Of a stretch of DNA of 51,414 nt, positions 17,120 to 25,623 are shown in pieces (the stretch's first letter is position 1; every line of letters begins with the position of its first letter). Below the pieces are notes generated by a model. That model was not told the origin of the DNA. It saw only the letters and a list, made by a program, of their open reading frames with translations, and searched no databases. A program made the position numbers and the translations under genes. This DNA is from an uncultured Pelosinus sp. (GTDB lineage: Bacteria > Bacillota > Negativicutes > Sporomusales > Acetonemataceae): NCBI GenBank assembly GCA_900542835.1, contig UQPB01000021.1, forward strand, positions 1 through 51,414, given 5' to 3'.

Positions 17120-18341
17120 CAGAAGCGGCTGCGACCAGGACCGGGCGGCGCTGGCCCAACTGCGGCGCGGTCTTGGCCAAATGCTGCAGGGCCATTATCC
17201 CCCCGCGATTACCGCCGGCTGCAGTCAGGAACTGGCGGAGGTTGTCGGGCTGTTCAACCGCCTGGCCTCCCAGTTGAAGGAGCTATATGAGTATACGGTG
17301 CCGCTGGCCAGAGGCAGTCTGCAGGTAGCGAGGCCGGGAAAAACCAATTTTCTTGCCGCAGGCATGAAAGAGCTGCACTCCAAGCTCAGCCATCTGACCT
17401 GGCAGGCGCAGCAGATCGAAACAGGCGATTATTCGCAGCGAATTGATTTTATGGGTGAGTTTTCTCTGGCGTTTAATTCGATGATCAGCAAACTGGAAGA
17501 AAGAGAGCGCCGCCTTAAGGAGGAAATCAGCAGCCGGCAGAAAACGGAGGAGGAGCTTCGCCTGCAGAACCGGCTGATCACCGACAGCCTTCAGTATGCC
17601 GCCGTTATCCAGCGTTCGGTGCTGCCGGATGCGGCTCTGTTCGCAACCCATGCCGCCGCTTCGTTTGTCATCTGGCAGCCCCGTGATATTGTCGGCGGCG
17701 ATTTTTACTGGTTTGTTCCCGCCACCGACGGCTTTATGGCCGCGGTGATCGACTGTACCGGCCACGGTGTACCGGGAGCGTTAATGACGCTGGCGGTCAG
17801 CCAGATGCTGAAAGCCCTGCTCGGGGCAGGCGTCGAAAGCCCGGCGGCACTGCTGACGCTATTAGATGAAAAAATCCGGGAAACCTTTTACAGTTCCGCC
17901 ACGGAAGCGGAACAGCTGTATGCCGGTCTCGATATGGCGCTGATTACGGTCAGGCGCTCCAACCGGCAATTGACCTTTGCCGGCGCCCGCCTGCCGCTTT
18001 TGCTGCTGCGGCGGGGAGCGATCAATGAGCTATCCGGCTGTCGCCGCAGCATTGGCTATGGCGGCAGTCACCGCCGCCGCTTCCGTCAGCTTGCGTTTAC
18101 CGACAGGACGATCGGCATCGAGCCTGGCGACAGGCTGTTCCTGTCCAGTGACGGTTTTTTCGATCAGCACGGCAGCGACAACCCGGAACCATTTGGCATC
18201 GATCAGGTTGCCGCCCTGCTCGCCGCTACCGCCGGCCTCAGCCTGCAGCAGCAGGAGGCGGCTCTGCTGAACGGTTTTAACCGATACAGGGGCGAAGAAC
18301 GACAACGCGATGACATCACCGTCATCGGCCTGGAGCTTTAA
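17112..18341 (+). CDS. SpoIIE/SiaA-like PP2C serine/threonine phosphatase, cytoplasmic
   Basis: A 409-residue protein. Residues about 95-135 form a HAMP-like segment (ETGDYSQRIDFMGEFS), residues 125-160 a coiled-coil linker, and 185-409 a PP2C domain of the SpoIIE type. The domain has metal ligands in GGDFYW (195-200) and DCTGHGVPGA (214-223), LFLSSDGFFDQ, and RDDITVIGLEL at the end. Unlike Pseudomonas SiaA it has no membrane helices or outside sensor, and the V4R protein encoded immediately upstream may supply the sensing part. It is followed by siaB-like and siaC-like genes, so its likely substrate is the phosphorylated SiaC-like protein. The start ATG overlaps the V4R gene. Confidence 0.88.
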   Translation: MADRSGCDQDRAALAQLRRGLGQMLQGHYPPAITAGCSQELAEVVGLFNRLASQLKELYEYTVPLARGSLQVARPGKTNFLAAGMKELHSKLSHLTWQAQQIETGDYSQRIDFMGEFSLAFNSMISKLEERERRLKEEISSRQKTEEELRLQNRLITDSLQYAAVIQRSVLPDAALFATHAAASFVIWQPRDIVGGDFYWFVPATDGFMAAVIDCTGHGVPGALMTLAVSQMLKALLGAGVESPAALLTLLDEKIRETFYSSATEAEQLYAGLDMALITVRRSNRQLTFAGARLPLLLLRRGAINELSGCRRSIGYGGSHRRRFRQLAFTDRTIGIEPGDRLFLSSDGFFDQHGSDNPEPFGIDQVAALLAATAGLSLQQQEAALLNGFNRYRGEERQRDDITVIGLEL

Positions 18342-18357
18342 CCAAGGAGGTTTACAG

Positions 18358-18918
18358 ATGATTAACGCGGACTTGCATCAATTAATCGGCAAATTAAGCA
18401 GCTACGGCATCATTATTAGCTTTAACGGCTCCTTTACCCAGGGAATCATTGAAGAGATCGGCACGGCGATTACCTCCTACCTGCAGGAGGAAAAAGGCAC
18501 CGACGAGACCGATATCCATAATGTCTTCTCCGTCTATATCGAGCAGGCGCAAAATATTAAACGTTATTTTCGCCGGCAAGCGGTCAACGACGCCAGCCGC
18601 GATCTCATCCGCCGCGCCTTTGAAAGCATTATTGTCATCGGACGGCAGGAAGATCGCTTTTTTGTCTGCTCCGGCAATCTGGTGCGAAAAGATGACGTAG
18701 ACGGTCTGCGGCAACGCCTCGACCATGTCAACTCGCTGTCCAAGGAGCAACTTAAGCAGTACTATAAAGAAACGCTGCGCCAGAAATCCCCTCCCGGCGA
18801 CAATGCCGGCCTGGGCATTATCGACATGGCGCGAAAAGCGGCCGTGCCGCTGGAATATCTGTTTATGCCCCGGGATGAGGAACATGCATTTTTTACTTTA
18901 AAGGTCACGTGCAAGTAG
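18358..18918 (+). CDS. SiaB-like protein kinase (DUF6272 type)
   Basis: A 186-residue protein resembling SiaB, the GHKL-fold kinase that phosphorylates SiaC in Pseudomonas. A helix with IEQAQNIKRY resembles the N box, and NAGLGIIDMARK (from residue 149) is a glycine-rich ATP-lid box. The protein ends in a beta-strand region (EEHAFFTLKVTCK) typical of the fold. The ATG at 18358 is chosen for its AAGGAGG site. The longer frame overlaps the phosphatase gene. Spacing to neighbours is 16 bases on each side, so it is part of the same operon. The kinase role is inferred from family and context. Confidence 0.8.
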   Translation: MINADLHQLIGKLSSYGIIISFNGSFTQGIIEEIGTAITSYLQEEKGTDETDIHNVFSVYIEQAQNIKRYFRRQAVNDASRDLIRRAFESIIVIGRQEDRFFVCSGNLVRKDDVDGLRQRLDHVNSLSKEQLKQYYKETLRQKSPPGDNAGLGIIDMARKAAVPLEYLFMPRDEEHAFFTLKVTCK

Positions 18919-18933
18919 AGAGGAGGTTTTGCT

Positions 18934-19305
18934 ATGGAACGGTTATACCGGGCGAGCAGCAAATCCTCGCCGGAGGTTGATTTCAATCCGGATTCGGGTA
19001 TTTTGCGATTATCCGGACAGTCCTACCCGGAAAATGCTTCCGCGTTCTATCTGGACTTGTTTGACTGGCTGAAAGAATATCTGCCGGCAAGCGGCAAAAC
19101 AGTTGTTGAGATGAGCTTTTCCTATATCAACACCAGCAGCACTAAATGTCTGATGGATATGATCTATCTGCTGGAGGACGCGTTTAACGGCGGCAGCGAT
19201 ATTCGCATCAACTGGCATTATACGGCTAAAAACAGGGGCATGCGCGAATGCGGCGAAGAATTTCAGGAAGAGCTGTGCGTACCGTTTACACTCATTCCCG
19301 AATAA
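18934..19305 (+). CDS. SiaC-like phospho-switch protein (DUF1987)
   Basis: A 123-residue protein of the SiaC/DUF1987 family, a STAS-like fold. Typical features are the opening SSPEVDFNPDSGILRLSGQSYPEN and the motif NTSSTK, where Thr67 lines up with the phosphorylated threonine (T68) of Pseudomonas SiaC. By the known pathway, SiaB phosphorylates this residue, SiaA removes the phosphate, and the unphosphorylated form binds and activates the output protein. Strong GAGGAGG upstream of the ATG. The gene after it encodes a coiled-coil/PucR-type regulator instead of the diguanylate cyclase SiaD. Confidence 0.87.
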   Translation: MERLYRASSKSSPEVDFNPDSGILRLSGQSYPENASAFYLDLFDWLKEYLPASGKTVVEMSFSYINTSSTKCLMDMIYLLEDAFNGGSDIRINWHYTAKNRGMRECGEEFQEELCVPFTLIPE

Positions 19306-19351
19306 CGCCTGAAGCGCCGGTTTTTATGATTTTGCAGCAGAGGTGGTTCTA

Positions 19352-20419
19352 TTGCCCAGCCATATTCGCCAGTTGTTCCAGGAAGAACTGGAGCAGTTAG
19401 CCCAAATCAAGCAGATTTGCAGTGACAGTCAATACCAGGATAACAGTTTACTCGGCCACTATTCCCGAATGGCGACAATTTTTGAGCGCAATCTGCAGTC
19501 GATGATGAAAATGACCAAAATCAGCGATTCACAGCAAAACTATCTGCAGGAAATTCAGCAGGAGCTGGAACGGGAAATTGAAGAGCGGATTAAAGCGGAG
19601 GAAAAGCTTGCCAACTCCTACCAGCGCCACCGCCGCAATCAATTGTTACTGGAGCTGGCGGAAGGCAGCCGCCTCTTTGACGACGCCGCCTGGACAGCGG
19701 CGCGTCAGCTGCAGCTCTTCTGGCCAGAGCGGTTTCAGGTCTATTACCTGAAATTGACCGGCTGGCAGGGAGCTCCGTTCAGCCGTACCGTCGACGCCGC
19801 CGCCGTACAGTCGGTCATCGATACGGCGGTTGACCGCTTTAACAGCTGTCCGGGAATCGTCGCCTGGGAATGGGACAGCGGCATCGGCCTGCTGCACGCG
19901 GCCGCAGCCGGCAGCGACAAGGCCAGGCAGGTTGCGATCGGTCTCGAGTTAAAAAAGCAGGTCAGCGATTATTGCGCGGCCGTGCAAATGGCCGTCGGCA
20001 TTGCCGGTATCCAGGGAACGGCGGAAAAATTTGCCCGCCAGTGCTACCAGGCGCGGTCAGCCGCCAATCTTGGCTGCCGGCTGTGGCCGGGACGGGACGC
20101 CTATCACTATGACGACGGCGAGGCTTATCAATTGCTGTATCCGCTGGCCGACGGCCAGGACGCCGGTGACTTTATCGACCGGACCATTGGCAGACTGATG
20201 GACTATGACCGGAACAACAAGTCTGACTTACTGCCAACCCTGCGGCAAATTATTCAGGCTCCCAATCTGAAAGTGGTTGCAGAAACCATGTTTTTGCATC
20301 ATAAAACAATCGTGTCCCGCAAGCAGCGGATTGAAACCGTCCTTGGCGTCTCGCTTGACGCCTTCGAAATCCGCTTTAATATCGCCATTGCCCTGCATTT
20401 GCTGCAGTTTCGCCAATAA
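19352..20419 (+). CDS. Coiled-coil protein with C-terminal PucR/CdaR-type HTH
   Basis: About 355 residues. The N-terminal 90 residues are helical and charged, including a coiled coil (about 55-85) resembling the SiaC-binding, coiled-coil front end of SiaD-type cyclases. The middle (about 100-280) is a degenerate domain similar to the CdaR/GGDEF-like region of PucR regulators, with no GGDEF signature. The end (about 290-350) is a PucR-type HTH: LRQIIQAPNLKVVAETMFLHH, then RKQRIETVLG. It is thus a probable transcription regulator placed where SiaD would be. The TTG at 19352 has AGAGGTGG at good spacing. The GTG at 19343 lies within that site, so TTG is preferred. Target genes are unknown. An inverted repeat lies 42 bases past its stop. 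Confidence 0.78.
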   Translation: MPSHIRQLFQEELEQLAQIKQICSDSQYQDNSLLGHYSRMATIFERNLQSMMKMTKISDSQQNYLQEIQQELEREIEERIKAEEKLANSYQRHRRNQLLLELAEGSRLFDDAAWTAARQLQLFWPERFQVYYLKLTGWQGAPFSRTVDAAAVQSVIDTAVDRFNSCPGIVAWEWDSGIGLLHAAAAGSDKARQVAIGLELKKQVSDYCAAVQMAVGIAGIQGTAEKFARQCYQARSAANLGCRLWPGRDAYHYDDGEAYQLLYPLADGQDAGDFIDRTIGRLMDYDRNNKSDLLPTLRQIIQAPNLKVVAETMFLHHKTIVSRKQRIETVLGVSLDAFEIRFNIAIALHLLQFRQ

Positions 20420-20460
20420 CCGCCGGCGGCCCGCTGCCTTCATTATCCTCGGATGATAGT

Positions 20461-20519
20461 TTGCACGCGTTTTTCTATCTTCGCGTGCAATAGTAATTAA
20501 TGCTGTTATTTGCTATAGT
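20461..20519 (+). promoter_or_regulatory. Inverted repeat and extended -10 promoter before the PAS-GGDEF gene
   Basis: TTGCACGCG (20461-20469) and CGCGTGCAA (20482-20490) form a perfect 9-bp inverted repeat with 12 bases between. Downstream, TGCTATAGT (20511-20519) is an extended -10 element. The repeat could be an operator for the PucR-type regulator encoded just upstream, or a terminator. The loop, not the tail, is T-rich, which favours an operator. Confidence 0.45.
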
Positions 20520-20567
20520 AATAGCAAGCAGGGTGATAGCTGTTGCAGCTAGACCCTCTCCGCAGGT

Positions 20568-21494
20568 ATGAAAGCCGGGGTCGATTATGTGGTAACCATT
20601 CCTTTACCTGATGTATGGAACGACGCATTTTCCTGCTTACCGATGCCGCTTTTATTAGCGGTAAGCGATACTATGCAGATTTTGTGGTCCAACCAGGCGG
20701 CCACCGCTTATTTAGCCGTTGATCCAGCGGCCCCTCTGGTATTGTCAGAACTATTTAATCCCCGGATAGAAGCATACACGGAATGGATGGCCGGACTTGC
20801 TCAACCCCAGATTCCCCCGCTTGACTTACTGCTCAGCCGATCCCAACCGCCGGCAACCGTACGCGTTTATACGACACGGCTCGAGCAGGCCGGCAGGATT
20901 TACCTGCTGCTCAGCCTGATTGATATAAGCGATAAATGCGATCAAATCCAACGGCTGGAACAACTGGCCGCCCACGATGATCTGACTGGCCTGCTGAATC
21001 GCCGTTTCTTCCGCGAACAGCTGGCCGCGGCGCTACCCCAGGCCAAAGCTGACGGCCAGGCTTGTTATCTGGCCTATATGGATCTTGACGGCTTAAAAGA
21101 GGTTAATGATGCCTTTGGACACAGTGAGGGGGATTGGTACATCACTACCGTTACCTCCTTGCTTCGCAAATTATTGCGTCCGGTTGACATTGCCGGTCGC
21201 GTCGGCGGCGATGAATTTGCGGTTCTCTTCCGGCGATGCCCCCGCATTCATGCCGAACAGACAATCTGGAAGTTGCAGCGGCAGGTGACGGCGGCAGCGT
21301 TACAGGATCCCCTCTTCCAGAAACCGTTTTCGATGGGAGTCAGCGTCGGTCTGGTCGTCATTGAGCCCTGGCGAGAAATTGCAATCGACAAACTGCTGAG
21401 CATTGCCGATGCGGTCATGTATAGGCAAAAGCAGCAGCACGGCCGGACTAAAGTCCATATCATTTCCGACAGCGACACAAGCAGTCGCCGGTAG
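20568..21494 (+). CDS. PAS-GGDEF diguanylate cyclase
   Basis: A 308-residue soluble protein with an N-terminal PAS-like domain (about 22-125) and a GGDEF domain (about 135-295). The cyclase signature AGRVGGDEFAVLF is intact, as is DDLTGLLNRRFF. An inhibitory I-site (RPVD) sits five residues before GGDEF, so the enzyme should make c-di-GMP and be subject to product inhibition. No membrane helices are seen. The start is uncertain: the ATG at 20568 has only a poor ribosome binding site, while a TTG at 20543 with a good one is in another frame. It lies between the V4R-Sia operon and the EAL-HDOD gene and may supply the c-di-GMP read by the riboswitches downstream. Confidence 0.87.
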   Translation: MKAGVDYVVTIPLPDVWNDAFSCLPMPLLLAVSDTMQILWSNQAATAYLAVDPAAPLVLSELFNPRIEAYTEWMAGLAQPQIPPLDLLLSRSQPPATVRVYTTRLEQAGRIYLLLSLIDISDKCDQIQRLEQLAAHDDLTGLLNRRFFREQLAAALPQAKADGQACYLAYMDLDGLKEVNDAFGHSEGDWYITTVTSLLRKLLRPVDIAGRVGGDEFAVLFRRCPRIHAEQTIWKLQRQVTAAALQDPLFQKPFSMGVSVGLVVIEPWREIAIDKLLSIADAVMYRQKQQHGRTKVHIISDSDTSSRR

Positions 21495-21537
21495 AACACG
21501 ATCTGCTCCCTTATCAAACCGAAAAGAGGCAGGGACG

Positions 21538-22773
21538 ATGATGGAAGCGTTTTTGGCAAGGCAGCCTATTTTCGATGCACAGAAAAATGTGTACGCATAT
21601 GAGTTATTGTATCGCAGCGGTTTTAGCAATACATTCTCTCATATCAACGGCGACGCGGCTTCAGCCGATGTCATTATTACAGCCTTCCAAACCTTTGGCA
21701 TCGAAACCCTGACTGACGGCAAACCGGCGTTTATTAATTTTACGGAAACGCTGATCAACCAGGCGGTTGCTACCATTATTCCCAGGGAATCGCTGGTGAT
21801 CGAGATTCTGGAAACGGTCGAGGCCAGCCAGACCACTATTGCCATGTGCCAGGAGTTAAAACGGCAGGGGTACACGCTCGCGCTCGACGACTTCGTCTAT
21901 AAGCCGCAATTTGAGCCGCTGATGGCTCTGGCGGATATTATTAAAATTGATTTTGCCGCTTCCAGCCGGCCTGAAATTGAACAGCTGGTCAACCGGGTTA
22001 AACAGGCGCCGATCCGACTGCTGGCGGAAAAGATTGAATCCAATGCGGAATTTGATTATGCCAGAGGACTGGGCTTCACCCTGTTTCAGGGTTATTTTTT
22101 CCGCAGGCCGGAAATCGTTACCGCCAAACGGCTGACGCCGCTGCAGTCCAGTTTTATGCAATTGCTGACCAAAGCGAATCAGCAGCCCTTTGATTTTGAC
22201 GGTCTGTCGCAGATTATTTCACACGATTTATCCCTGGTCTACAGTCTGCTGCGGTTAATCAATTCGGCCGCGTTCGGCTTAAGGCAAAAGGTCACCTCCA
22301 TCAAGCAGGCGCTGGTTTTGCTGGGAGAACGCGAGATTCGCAAATGGATTTCACTGCTGGCGCTGCAAAATATCAGCAGCGGCAAACCGGATGAACTGAT
22401 ACGCCTGTCCCTGATTCGCGCCCGGTTCATCGAACTGATTGCCGTACAAACGCAGTGTGATGATAAAACCGCCGCTCATTGCAGGCAACTGTCGTCCGAA
22501 TTCTTTTTCGCCGGTCTTTTTTCCTTGCTGGATGTAATGCTGGATCGCCCGCTGCCGGTACTGCTGGCGGAAATCGAGGCCCCCGGCATTGTCAAAGACT
22601 GCCTGCTGGGCAAAGACCCGTCAGCAGTCGCCCTCTATCAGCTGATCATCGCCTATGAACAGGGGCGCTGGAACGATGTCGCCTATCACGCTGACGCGCT
22701 ATCCGTCGATCACAGTGCCATTGCCGATGCCTACATCGGCGCATTGCACTGGTACCGCAGTCTGGCGGCCTGA
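21538..22773 (+). CDS. EAL-HDOD signalling protein (YuxH/CdgJ type)
   Basis: A 411-residue protein with an N-terminal EAL domain (about 1-205) and a C-terminal HDOD domain (about 206-400). The EAL motif reads ELL (residues 22-24). LDDF is present, but the usual GTGYSS loop after it is replaced by VYKPQFEPL. Together with the HDOD domain, this is typical of EAL-HDOD proteins thought to have lost phosphodiesterase activity and to act as c-di-GMP-related scaffolds, often in motility or biofilm control. FQGYFF is kept. The ATG at 21538 follows AGAGG by 8 bases, and a second ATG comes immediately after. The gap to the PAS-GGDEF gene is 43 bases, so co-transcription is likely. Confidence 0.88.
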   Translation: MMEAFLARQPIFDAQKNVYAYELLYRSGFSNTFSHINGDAASADVIITAFQTFGIETLTDGKPAFINFTETLINQAVATIIPRESLVIEILETVEASQTTIAMCQELKRQGYTLALDDFVYKPQFEPLMALADIIKIDFAASSRPEIEQLVNRVKQAPIRLLAEKIESNAEFDYARGLGFTLFQGYFFRRPEIVTAKRLTPLQSSFMQLLTKANQQPFDFDGLSQIISHDLSLVYSLLRLINSAAFGLRQKVTSIKQALVLLGEREIRKWISLLALQNISSGKPDELIRLSLIRARFIELIAVQTQCDDKTAAHCRQLSSEFFFAGLFSLLDVMLDRPLPVLLAEIEAPGIVKDCLLGKDPSAVALYQLIIAYEQGRWNDVAYHADALSVDHSAIADAYIGALHWYRSLAA

Positions 22774-22810
22774 CATTCTGTTACCTTTATAACCCGGCCG
22801 GCCTCTCCCT

Positions 22811-22830
22811 GGTATTTATTTTCAATACCG
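22811..22830 (+). terminator. Weak hairpin after the EAL-HDOD gene
   Basis: GGTATT and AATACC form a 6-bp stem with a T-rich loop, downstream of the EAL-HDOD stop and before the riboswitch. It may end that transcript. The strength is low. Confidence 0.3.
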
Positions 22831-22884
22831 CGGCGGCAGGATTATTATTTTTGGCGTCGAACAATATTATGTAAACTAAATTAC

Positions 22885-22957
22885 ATCGGCAAACTTCTCC
22901 GAAAGGGAAGGACGCAAAGCCGTGGGTCTACGGACATTTTGTCTATGACTGCCTGGT
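22885..22957 (+). ncRNA. c-di-GMP-I (GEMM-I) riboswitch, copy 1
   Basis: Matches the class core: GGCAAAC, a stem capped by the GAAA tetraloop, GACGCAAAGCC (identical to the Vc2 core), then the second hairpin with GGTCTACGGAC. ATCGGC (22885-22890) pairs with GCC(T)GGT (22951-22957, one bulged T) to close the aptamer. That 3' strand is also the 5' arm of the terminator at 22952-22990. Ligand binding should therefore block termination, making this an ON switch for the exopolysaccharide operon that follows. Confidence 0.93.
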
Positions 22958-22990
22958 TGCATTAAGCAGTTAATGCAATCAGGTATTTTT
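22952..22990 (+). terminator. c-di-GMP-controlled terminator, copy 1
   Basis: A 14-bp stem (22952-22965 with 22970-22983, one G-T pair) with a GCAG loop, followed by a T-rich tail. It competes with the riboswitch closing helix. Confidence 0.9.
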
Positions 22991-23030
22991 TATTTAGGGG
23001 CACTAAGCTAATGCAAGAGGTGACCTGCCT

Positions 23031-24272
23031 GTGAAAAAAGTTTTCCTGGCGCTCTTATTCGCACTGGCCGCCGCAACAGCCATGCTGACGGTGTATCGGA
23101 CAGAACAGCAGCCCCAACAGGCCGCCGGTGAAATTATCTTTGATATCAATAAATACAGAAACCCGCCTGCGGCTGTCAACCAGCCGGAGGCGCCCGCTAC
23201 ACCGGCTGGGCGCCCTGGCAGCGTCAAGCCAGTGCCAGACGCGCTTCCCCCGCCAGCCGCCGGCCTAACCGAAGAAAACGCCATCAGTCCTGCTCCCCAG
23301 CCGGAACCGCCGGCGACGGTTCTGTCGCCGGCGGTTCCGGTACCGGCTGCCGGACTCATCTCACAGCAGCAATATGCAGACCTGCTGGACGAGCTGCAAA
23401 ACGTTTCCAGACTGGGGCTGCAAGCCGACCGGAAAATAAACATCGCCGGCGAGCTGCGTTATCATTACGCGCTGAATGACGGCGGCACCGCCGCCTGGAA
23501 CCGTGACAACTCAGGCCTGCGCCTGTATCTGGGAGCAGATAGTGAGCTAATGAAAAACTGGCGCCTGTATAGCCGGCTTGAAGCCAAACAATCTATCCGC
23601 AATTACAACACAACAATTGATTTCTCACGGTTATATATCACCGGTAAAATCGGCACCTCCCGGCTGCAAGCCGGCTCATTCGGTTATCTAATGGCGGAAG
23701 GCAACATCTACGACAGCGGTTTTGACGGCATCCGGCTGGATTTCGGCGACCGGGCACGCTATACCCTGAGTTATGGCAAAACCGGCTTAACCGACAATAT
23801 GGCGCTGGCAACCGCCCATTATGAATCGTTCGATTACAATTTGACAACAGGCCTTTACCACTACCGGGAGCGGCAGAATGACGATCGCAGCAATACCCTG
23901 TGGATGCTGGGCGGCAATTACAAATTTGAAAACGGCAGCATTGGCGCGATGCTGCTTCAGTCCAGCCAGGCTGACAGCCGCGGCAATGACAGCGGCTATG
24001 TCCTGACTTTGCGCTATGGTGATCTTAAGGCCTGGCGGCCGGGCACCTACCAGGCTTTCGCCAAATATTACGACCAGCCCCGCCACACCTATATCTCCCA
24101 CGATATGAACGGCATGGGCAGCAAAATGGACGGCTTTAAGGGTTACGGCCTGGGAATCAGCTATACGCCGGCCGAAAATCTCGTCGCCGGCCTTGAATAC
24201 TATTCGCTGTCGGAAAAATCCTCCGACCGCCAAAACAAGACCTTATGGGCACAGCTTAGCTATTATTTCTAG
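23031..24272 (+). CDS. Outer-membrane beta-barrel (porin-like) protein with Pro-rich linker
   Basis: 413 residues: a hydrophobic N-terminal segment (1-22), a proline/alanine-rich linker (about 45-110), a short helical part, then from about 130 alternating amphipathic strands ending in aromatic YYF, the usual C-terminal signature of outer-membrane barrels. I do not recognise a named family. It is the first gene behind the c-di-GMP riboswitch, in front of sugar-nucleotide and glycosyltransferase genes, so a role in polymer export or surface attachment is likely but unproven. It lacks the TPR part of PgaA or BcsC. GTG start with AGAGGTGA 7 bases upstream. Confidence 0.72.
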   Translation: MKKVFLALLFALAAATAMLTVYRTEQQPQQAAGEIIFDINKYRNPPAAVNQPEAPATPAGRPGSVKPVPDALPPPAAGLTEENAISPAPQPEPPATVLSPAVPVPAAGLISQQQYADLLDELQNVSRLGLQADRKINIAGELRYHYALNDGGTAAWNRDNSGLRLYLGADSELMKNWRLYSRLEAKQSIRNYNTTIDFSRLYITGKIGTSRLQAGSFGYLMAEGNIYDSGFDGIRLDFGDRARYTLSYGKTGLTDNMALATAHYESFDYNLTTGLYHYRERQNDDRSNTLWMLGGNYKFENGSIGAMLLQSSQADSRGNDSGYVLTLRYGDLKAWRPGTYQAFAKYYDQPRHTYISHDMNGMGSKMDGFKGYGLGISYTPAENLVAGLEYYSLSEKSSDRQNKTLWAQLSYYF

Positions 24273-24286
24273 AAAGGATAACCGTC

Positions 24287-25609
24287 ATGAACGTTTTTAC
24301 CCGCTTGCAACAACGCCAGACTTGTCTGGCTGTCGTCGGCCTCGGTTATGTTGGCCTGCCTCTGGCGGTGGCGTTTGCCGAAAAGGTCAACACCCTTGGT
24401 TTTGATATCAACGAGGAAAAAATCGCCGCTTACCGGCAGGGCATTGATCCTACCAACGAAATTGGCCGGGAGCGGCTTGAACAAACCCGTCTGGATTTCA
24501 GCTCAGATCCTGCCAGGCTGGCGGAAGCGGCGTTCATTATTGTCGCGGTGCCGACCCCGATCAACGGCGATAAAACACCGGACTTAACGCCCCTGCGTCA
24601 TGCCAGCAAGCTGATTGGCCGTCATTTATCCCCGGGCAGCATTGTTGTCTTTGAGTCAACAGTCTATCCCGGCCTTACCGAGGAGTTCTGCGCTCCGATT
24701 CTGGAAAGTGAATCCGGACTGGTCTGCGGCAAAGATTTTAAGCTAGGCTATTCGCCTGAACGGATCAATCCCGGTGACAAAGTTCACCGGCTGGAAAACA
24801 TCTGCAAAATTGTTGCCGGCATGGATGAGGAAACCCGGGACTGCATTGCCGCTGTTTACGAGTTAATTATTCAGGCCGGTGTTTATAAGGCCGCCAGCAT
24901 TAAGGTCGCCGAAGCGGCCAAGCTGGCCGAAAATGCGCAGCGGGATATCAATATCGCCTTCATGAACGAGCTGGCGGTTGTCTTTCAGCATATGGGCATC
25001 ACAACCAAGGACGTGATGGCAGCGATGAATACCAAATGGAACGCGCTGAACTTTTATCCAGGGCTGGTCGGCGGCCATTGCATCGGCGTCGATCCCCACT
25101 ATTTCATCTACCGGGCCGAGCTGCTGGGCTGTCATTCGCAGTTGATCGCCGCCGGCCGCCAGGTTAACGAGTCAATGAGCAAGTTTATCAGCGATTCACT
25201 GATAAACTTGCTCATTCAAACCGAGCAAAACATTCGCCATGCCAGAATCTATGTTATGGGGATTAGCTTCAAAGAGGACTGCCCGGATATGCGCAACTCC
25301 AAAGCGGCGGACATTTGCAAACACCTCGCCGCGTTTGGCATCCCGGTCAGCGTCGTCGATCCCGTCGTTGATCCCGCTGATTTCAAGCGGGAATTTGCTA
25401 TGGAATTAACGCCTCTGAGCGAAGTCACTGACGCCGATTGCCTGCTGTTCGCGGTGCCGCATCAGCAATTCAAGCAACTGCAGGCTGCTGAACTGGCCCG
25501 TATGTGCCGGACGCCGTCAGGGCCTAACCGTCCGGTTGTTATGGATATCCGGACTATGTTTGACCGCCAGGCGCTGGAAGATCGCGATATTCTCTATTGG
25601 AGCCTGTAA
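24287..25609 (+). CDS. UDP-sugar dehydrogenase (TviB/WbpA-like)
   Basis: A 440-residue NAD-dependent nucleotide-sugar 6-dehydrogenase with an N-terminal Rossmann motif (VVGLGYVGLPLAVAFA), VPTPI, ESTVYPG, GYSPERINPGDK and the catalytic cysteine in GGHCIGVDPHYF. Closest in features to the TviB/VipA group, which oxidises UDP-N-acetylhexosamines to uronic acids, although UDP-glucose cannot be excluded. It would supply an acidic sugar for the polymer made by the downstream glycosyltransferase. ATG with AAAGGA upstream, 14 bases after the barrel gene. Confidence 0.9.
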   Translation: MNVFTRLQQRQTCLAVVGLGYVGLPLAVAFAEKVNTLGFDINEEKIAAYRQGIDPTNEIGRERLEQTRLDFSSDPARLAEAAFIIVAVPTPINGDKTPDLTPLRHASKLIGRHLSPGSIVVFESTVYPGLTEEFCAPILESESGLVCGKDFKLGYSPERINPGDKVHRLENICKIVAGMDEETRDCIAAVYELIIQAGVYKAASIKVAEAAKLAENAQRDINIAFMNELAVVFQHMGITTKDVMAAMNTKWNALNFYPGLVGGHCIGVDPHYFIYRAELLGCHSQLIAAGRQVNESMSKFISDSLINLLIQTEQNIRHARIYVMGISFKEDCPDMRNSKAADICKHLAAFGIPVSVVDPVVDPADFKREFAMELTPLSEVTDADCLLFAVPHQQFKQLQAAELARMCRTPSGPNRPVVMDIRTMFDRQALEDRDILYWSL

Positions 25610-25623
25610 GAGGAGGAAGGTGC

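Noticed and set aside
21538..22773. Active c-di-GMP phosphodiesterase of the EAL type
   Set aside because: The loop after LDDF lacks the usual GTGYSS residues, and the HDOD fusion is typical of inactive forms, so activity is not claimed.
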